This document shows, piece after piece, positions 6,314 through 7,538 of a DNA stretch of 7,538 nucleotides (positions are counted from its first letter, which is position 1; each line of letters begins with the position of its first letter). The notes beneath the pieces were generated by a model. The model was not told the DNA's origin and ran no database searches. It was given only the letters and a program-made list of their open reading frames with translations. The translations under genes and the position numbers were made by a program. Origin of the DNA: an uncultured Bacteroidia bacterium (GTDB lineage: Bacteria; Bacteroidota; Bacteroidia; Bacteroidales; UBA932); NCBI GenBank assembly GCA_902767465.1, contig CACXHM010000219.1:1-7538 (forward strand), in the 5' to 3' direction.

Positions 6314-7538
6314 TTACTTATTTGCGGAATTAAGCATTCCCTGCAGATCTCCTACATACTTCTTGAATGTACGGTCTGTTGCCATAAGGTCGGAAACGGT
6401 GGTACATGCATGCAGGACGGTGGCGTGGTCCTTTCCCCCGGTTTCCGCACCGATGGTGGAAAGAGAGCAGTTTGGAATGAGATTGCGACTCAAGTACATG
6501 GAAATCTGCCTGGCCTGCACGATCTGGCGTTTGCGTGATACCGACAGAAGGGCATCGCGGGTGATATTGAAATAATCACAAACCGTCTTCTGTACTTTGT
6601 CGATAGTGAGATTCCCGGGTTCATCGCCGACAATTTTGCGGGTGACCATGGACGCAATCTCCACAGAATTGTCTTGTTTTGCCATTGCTGAGTAGGCAGC
6701 AACGGATATCAGTGCTCCCTCGAGTTCGCGGAAGTTAGTGCGGATATTGCTTGCGAGATACTCCAACACATCTTGTCCGATATTCATTCCTTCGCGGAAA
6801 GCGCGGGACCTGAGCATTGCGAGCCGGGTTTCGTAATCGGGATGGGTAAGTTCGACCGAAAGTCCCCATTTGAACCGGGAAAGAAGCCTGTCTTCGAAAT
6901 TCTGCAGGTCTGCGGGAGCCCTGTCGGAGGTGAGGATGAGCTGCTTTGAGTTCTGATGCAGATGATTGAAGATATTGAAAAAGGCTGTTTGGTTGCCTTG
7001 TCCGGCCAGATCCTGAATATCATCTACGATCAGCACGTCTATCTTCATGTAAAAAGCCATGAAGTCGTTCAGTTTGTTGCGAACGAAAGCGGCATCGACA
7101 TATTGTGTTTTGAACTGGTTGCCGGTTACATAAAGCACAACCAGATCTGGATGTTTCTCTTTGATTGCAAGACCTATTGCGTTGGCAACATGTGTCTTTC
7201 CAAGTCCAGGGCCACCGAATATGAACAATGGGTTGAAAGGAGTCTTCCCGGGATTGTCGGCAATATTCTCCCCTGCAGAAATAGCGAGCCTGTTGCAGTC
7301 TCCTGGCACGAGGTTGTCGAAATTGCATGAAGGCTGCAAATGGGGCTCTATCTGGATTTTGGTGAGACCCGGAAAAACAAATGGCCCCGGGTTTGCTGAA
7401 GGCTGATAACTGCTTATTCCCACAGGTTTATTCACCGGCGAATTACCGGGACCTTCCGGGAGGCGCATGGGCTGTTGATTGACTACGGGACGAACCAGGT
7501 AGTTCAACTTGGCACCTGCACCGATAACTCTCTTGAGC
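6314..7538 (-). CDS. dnaA: Chromosomal replication initiator protein DnaA, 5' end outside window
   Basis: Partial: the frame stays open to the right edge and begins in domain I (visible LKRVIGAGAKLNY), so about 60-70 N-terminal residues are missing. DnaA-ATP binds oriC and opens the duplex. Counting from the in-frame TTG at 7507, residues 11-60 are a Pro-rich linker (domain II). Domain III follows, with Walker A GGPGLGKT (98-105), Walker B VLIVDDIQ (158-165), sensor 1 ILTSDRAP (191-198) and the RFKWG arginine-finger box (211-215). Domain IV has the basic loop SRKRQIVQAR (324-333) and the helix-turn-helix signature IGAETGGKDHATVLHA (352-367). The TTG is not the start, because the homology continues upstream of it. 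The protein ends normally at TAA (6316-6314). It is followed closely by pepD and rpe on the same strand. Confidence 0.97.
   Translation of the reverse strand, partial: LKRVIGAGAKLNYLVRPVVNQQPMRLPEGPGNSPVNKPVGISSYQPSANPGPFVFPGLTKIQIEPHLQPSCNFDNLVPGDCNRLAISAGENIADNPGKTPFNPLFIFGGPGLGKTHVANAIGLAIKEKHPDLVVLYVTGNQFKTQYVDAAFVRNKLNDFMAFYMKIDVLIVDDIQDLAGQGNQTAFFNIFNHLHQNSKQLILTSDRAPADLQNFEDRLLSRFKWGLSVELTHPDYETRLAMLRSRAFREGMNIGQDVLEYLASNIRTNFRELEGALISVAAYSAMAKQDNSVEIASMVTRKIVGDEPGNLTIDKVQKTVCDYFNITRDALLSVSRKRQIVQARQISMYLSRNLIPNCSLSTIGAETGGKDHATVLHACTTVSDLMATDRTFKKYVGDLQGMLNSANK

Noticed and set aside
7428..7436. TTATTCACC, an 8 of 9 match to a DnaA box
   Set aside because: It is a single site within the dnaA linker coding region with no cluster or AT-rich unwinding element, so it does not support an origin here.
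7505..7507. TTG as the dnaA start codon
   Set aside because: The frame continues to the window edge, and the upstream residues match the end of DnaA domain I.
1..7538. Search for a new defence, mobile or secretion system
   Set aside because: All but about 66 bases are accounted for by eight recognised housekeeping genes, leaving no room for an unknown locus.

Overview
This is a housekeeping stretch of a Bacteroidota chromosome, most likely order Bacteroidales, from a lineage with tightly packed genes. Three things point there. DnaA, FtsH, IspG and the M20C dipeptidase all have Bacteroidales-like wording. The ftsH-cdsA-psd run next to birA is a known Bacteroidota neighbourhood. The one clear promoter region has two TAnnTTTG -7 boxes, the Bacteroidetes promoter type, and no strong Shine-Dalgarno sites. 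There is no sign of mobile DNA, phage, CRISPR or RNA genes.

Layout from left to right: the 3' end of ispG (+); psd, cdsA and ftsH on the minus strand (transcribed ftsH to cdsA to psd); birA (+); then rpe, pepD and dnaA on the minus strand (transcribed dnaA to pepD to rpe, with the dnaA 5' end cut by the window edge).

The packing is extreme. The only non-coding bases are 2 between cdsA and psd, about 43 between ftsH and birA, and 21 between dnaA and pepD. Both convergent gene pairs (ispG/psd and birA/rpe) overlap at their 3' ends, and cdsA/ftsH and rpe/pepD overlap head to tail. No stretch of 300 bases lacks a gene.

Functionally, cdsA and psd supply the first and last steps from phosphatidate to phosphatidylethanolamine, and ftsH supplies membrane-protein quality control. 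IspG makes isoprenoid precursors and BirA attaches biotin. Rpe works in the pentose phosphate pathway, PepD completes peptide breakdown, and DnaA starts replication.

I found no new multi-gene system. The points worth a second look are small: a BirA that lost most of its C-terminal domain exactly where it overlaps rpe, a hairpin there whose two arms hold the two stop codons, a shortened CdsA, the absence of rsfS from its usual place, and face-to-face promoters sharing an inverted repeat between birA and ftsH.
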